Program-made: the position numbers and the translations under genes | Shown here: in pieces, positions 5,451 through 6,969 of the stretch | Numbering within the stretch: the stretch's first letter is position 1 | Layout: each line of letters opens with the position of its first letter | Assembly: GCA_025999775.1 (NCBI GenBank) | Contig: BNXT01000076.1 | Span: 1-6,969 of the forward strand | DNA: 6,969 nt | Reading direction: 5' to 3' | Source of the DNA: Bacteroidia bacterium | GTDB lineage: Bacteria > Bacteroidota > Bacteroidia > Bacteroidales > P3 | Notes under the pieces: generated by a model | Databases searched by the model: none | The model's input: the letters and a program-made list of their open reading frames with translations, nothing else | Told to the model about the DNA's origin: nothing

Positions 5451-6907
5451 TTAAAATTGAAAATAAATAAACGCATTTTCATTATCGCCACCGTATTGAC
5501 CAAAATAAACGATGCTAAGAATTAGTACAAGATAGCATAACCACCTGAAAATCAATGGAATACGAAAGAAGTTTGTCTGTATTTGTTTGTCATACCGTTT
5601 CCAAAGAATTTCTTTGACCAGCACAATAAGTATCAATGCCAATGAAAGCTTTAATTCCGCAGCATTCAGTCCAAAATTCAACAGATTTTCGGTATAAGTA
5701 AAATTCAGATTCTTGAAACAATTTAATGCTGCGTCAAAGCCAGCGGAGCGGAAGAATACAAGTGAAAGCGCCCAACAAGTAAAAATAAATACGGATTTTA
5801 ACATTTGCACAATCGGTCGTTTTCCCTTGACAGCAAAGAGTATTTTGTCAAAAAAGATAAGAAATCCTGCGTTGAGCAAACCCCATATCACAAAGTTCCA
5901 CGATGCGCCGTGCCACAATCCACTTACGGCAAACACTATGGCAACGTTGAGTATGGTGCGAAATTTACCTTCGCGGTTGCCGCCCAAAGGGATATATACG
6001 TAATCTTGAAACCACGACGAAAGCGAGATGTGCCAACGTTTCCAAAATTCTGTAAATGAGACGCTTAAATATGGAGCATTGAAATTGATAGATAGTTGAA
6101 ATCCGAATAACTGTGCCGTACCAATGGCAATATCGGAGTATGCCGAAAAATCCAAATACAACTGCAATGCAAAAAAAGCAACGCCCAGCAGCAGTGGAAC
6201 ACCCGCCGCCGCAGGTATGTCTTGGAACGCAGCATCTACAAATATCGCAAGTCGGTCGGCAATCATTATTTTTTTGAAAAATCCCCACGCTATTAACAGC
6301 AAGGCATTGCGGAAAGTATTGTAGTTAGGGCGGTACAGTTTTTCAAATTGCGGCAACAAGTTTTTTGCCCGTTCAATGGGACCCGCCACCAACTGTGGGA
6401 AAAAACTCACGAAAGCAAAAAATTGCACCCAATTACGCACGGGGCTTACCTTTTCTCTATACACATCAATCGTATAACTCAAAGTTTGGAACGTATAAAA
6501 ACTGATGCCCACAGGCAGTATTATGTTCAACGTGGACTGCGGCAATGATACGCCAAAGGTGGAAAAAAGCGCAACAAAACTATCTACAAAAAAGTCACAG
6601 TACTTGAAAAAGCCGAGTATGCCGATATTGGTAATGATGCTCACCAATAGCCATCGTTTTTGGCTACGTTTGTTGTCGGGGGTTGCTTCTGCTTGTTGAG
6701 GGTTCCCATTTTGATGCCAATCAGAAAATCCGTCAACGAACTGATGGCAATGAGCGACAGAAACCGCCAATCCCACCATCCATAGAAAACATAACTCATT
6801 ACCAACAAAAACAAGTTACGGCGCAACGCCGATTTATTGAAAAACCCCCAGTACAAAATGAATACGAGAGGTAGAAAAACTGCAAAAGCAAACGAATTAA
6901 AAAGCAT
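5451..6907 (-). pseudogene. MBOAT family membrane O-acyltransferase (AlgI/PatA-like), copy B, frameshifted
   Basis: Two overlapping frames together make one MBOAT. The N-terminal part (MLFNSFAFAVFLPL to about LIGIKMGTLNKQ) starts at ATG 6907-6905. After about 75 residues it must shift to the frame that runs to the stop at 5451. Adding one G to the G5 run at 6678-6682 restores a continuous 485-residue protein, matching the 489 residues of copy A. After the shift the protein looks intact: PVGISFYTFQTLSY, then FFPQLVAGPIERA, IAWGFFKKIMIAD, FWKRWHISLSSWF (about His293), PLGGNREGKF, SGLWHGASWNFVIWG (about His333, presumed catalytic), and tail GQYGGDNENAFIYFQF. This PLGGNR form is the common bacterial type. 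It is first in an operon with the SGNH-like gene 6 bp downstream. Either the gene is broken in this strain, the read has an indel error, or expression needs slippage; the otherwise clean frame favours a recent or technical change. Confidence 0.85.
6678..6682 (-). other. Frameshift site in MBOAT copy B (run of five G on + strand)
   Basis: On the coding strand the context is GCAACCCCCGACAAC. Upstream codons read CAA CCC CCG, but the downstream MBOAT frame reads ACC CCC GAC, so the ribosome would have to step back one base. One extra C gives CAA CCC CCC GAC AAC AAA CGT, joining the two halves as QPPDNKRSQKRW, a plausible polar loop before the next membrane helix. Slippage would move the CCC-decoding tRNA onto ACC, a first-position mismatch, so this is not a canonical programmed -1 site. 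Confidence 0.7.
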
Positions 6908-6969
6908 AATGTATGATGGTTTTGTTAATAAAAAAAAGCCCACGCAAGGCATAATGTTTTAAAGTCATA

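Noticed and set aside
4959..5525. 188-codon open frame on the + strand
   Set aside because: It lies antisense to the SGNH copy B gene and runs into the MBOAT end. Its product is rich in Cys, His and Tyr with no recognisable domain, typical of a shadow frame.
6670..6690. Programmed -1 ribosomal frameshift
   Set aside because: The site does not fit X-XXY-YYZ in the reading frame, as re-pairing of CCC onto ACC mismatches at the first position. No clear downstream stem was seen by eye. A mutation or sequencing indel is simpler.
6929..6950. Possible terminator on the - strand (gcc...ggc followed by a T run)
   Set aside because: The stem is only 3 bp with a 7-base loop, too weak to call.
6905..6952. 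Alternative upstream ATG for MBOAT copy B (adds 15 residues)
   Set aside because: The internal start gives MLFNSFAFAVF, matching the N-terminus of copy A (MLFNSFDFAIF) and the family; the extra residues have no family support.

Overview
The window reads as chromosomal DNA of a Bacteroidota member, probably Bacteroidales or Flavobacteriales; the genus cannot be fixed. Signs are the AT-rich leaders without Shine-Dalgarno sequences, a good Bacteroidota -7 box (TACCTTTG) just upstream of one start codon, and MBOAT proteins ending in the G-x-YGG-x-NE...FIYF-x-F tail I associate with this phylum.

Left part (1-1002, + strand): the 3' part of a short-chain dehydrogenase/reductase gene runs in from outside the window. 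It is followed by a small MntA-type nucleotidyltransferase gene (GS-x10-DxD motif). A HEPN (HepT-like) partner overlaps it by ATGA but is cut to 24 codons. A 21-bp direct repeat (20/21 identical) overlaps both the dehydrogenase stop codon and the stop codon that ends the HEPN remnant, so it brackets the toxin-antitoxin debris.

Right part (1003-6969): two cassettes for acylation of cell-envelope glycans face each other tail to tail. The + strand cassette is SGNH-like protein then MBOAT (1003-2478, 2512-3981). The - strand cassette is MBOAT then SGNH-like protein (6907-5451, 5444-4002). The two convergent stop codons are 20 bp apart. The SGNH-like proteins are clear paralogues, each with an N-terminal membrane anchor, an SNNH-x2-RKW motif, a GNS nucleophile block and a shared C-terminal extension of about 110 residues. 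The MBOATs are more distant from each other. The - strand MBOAT has a one-base frameshift near its N-terminus at a run of five G (6678-6682 on the + strand).

Working model, by analogy with AlgI/AlgJ-AlgX, PatA/PatB and DltB/DltD: each MBOAT moves an acyl (probably acetyl) group across the inner membrane, and its SGNH partner places it on a periplasmic or surface glycan. Two divergent pairs side by side suggest two positions or two glycans, or one pair in decay. No tRNA, rRNA, CRISPR array, insertion sequence or convincing terminator was found. All intergenic stretches are under 70 bp.
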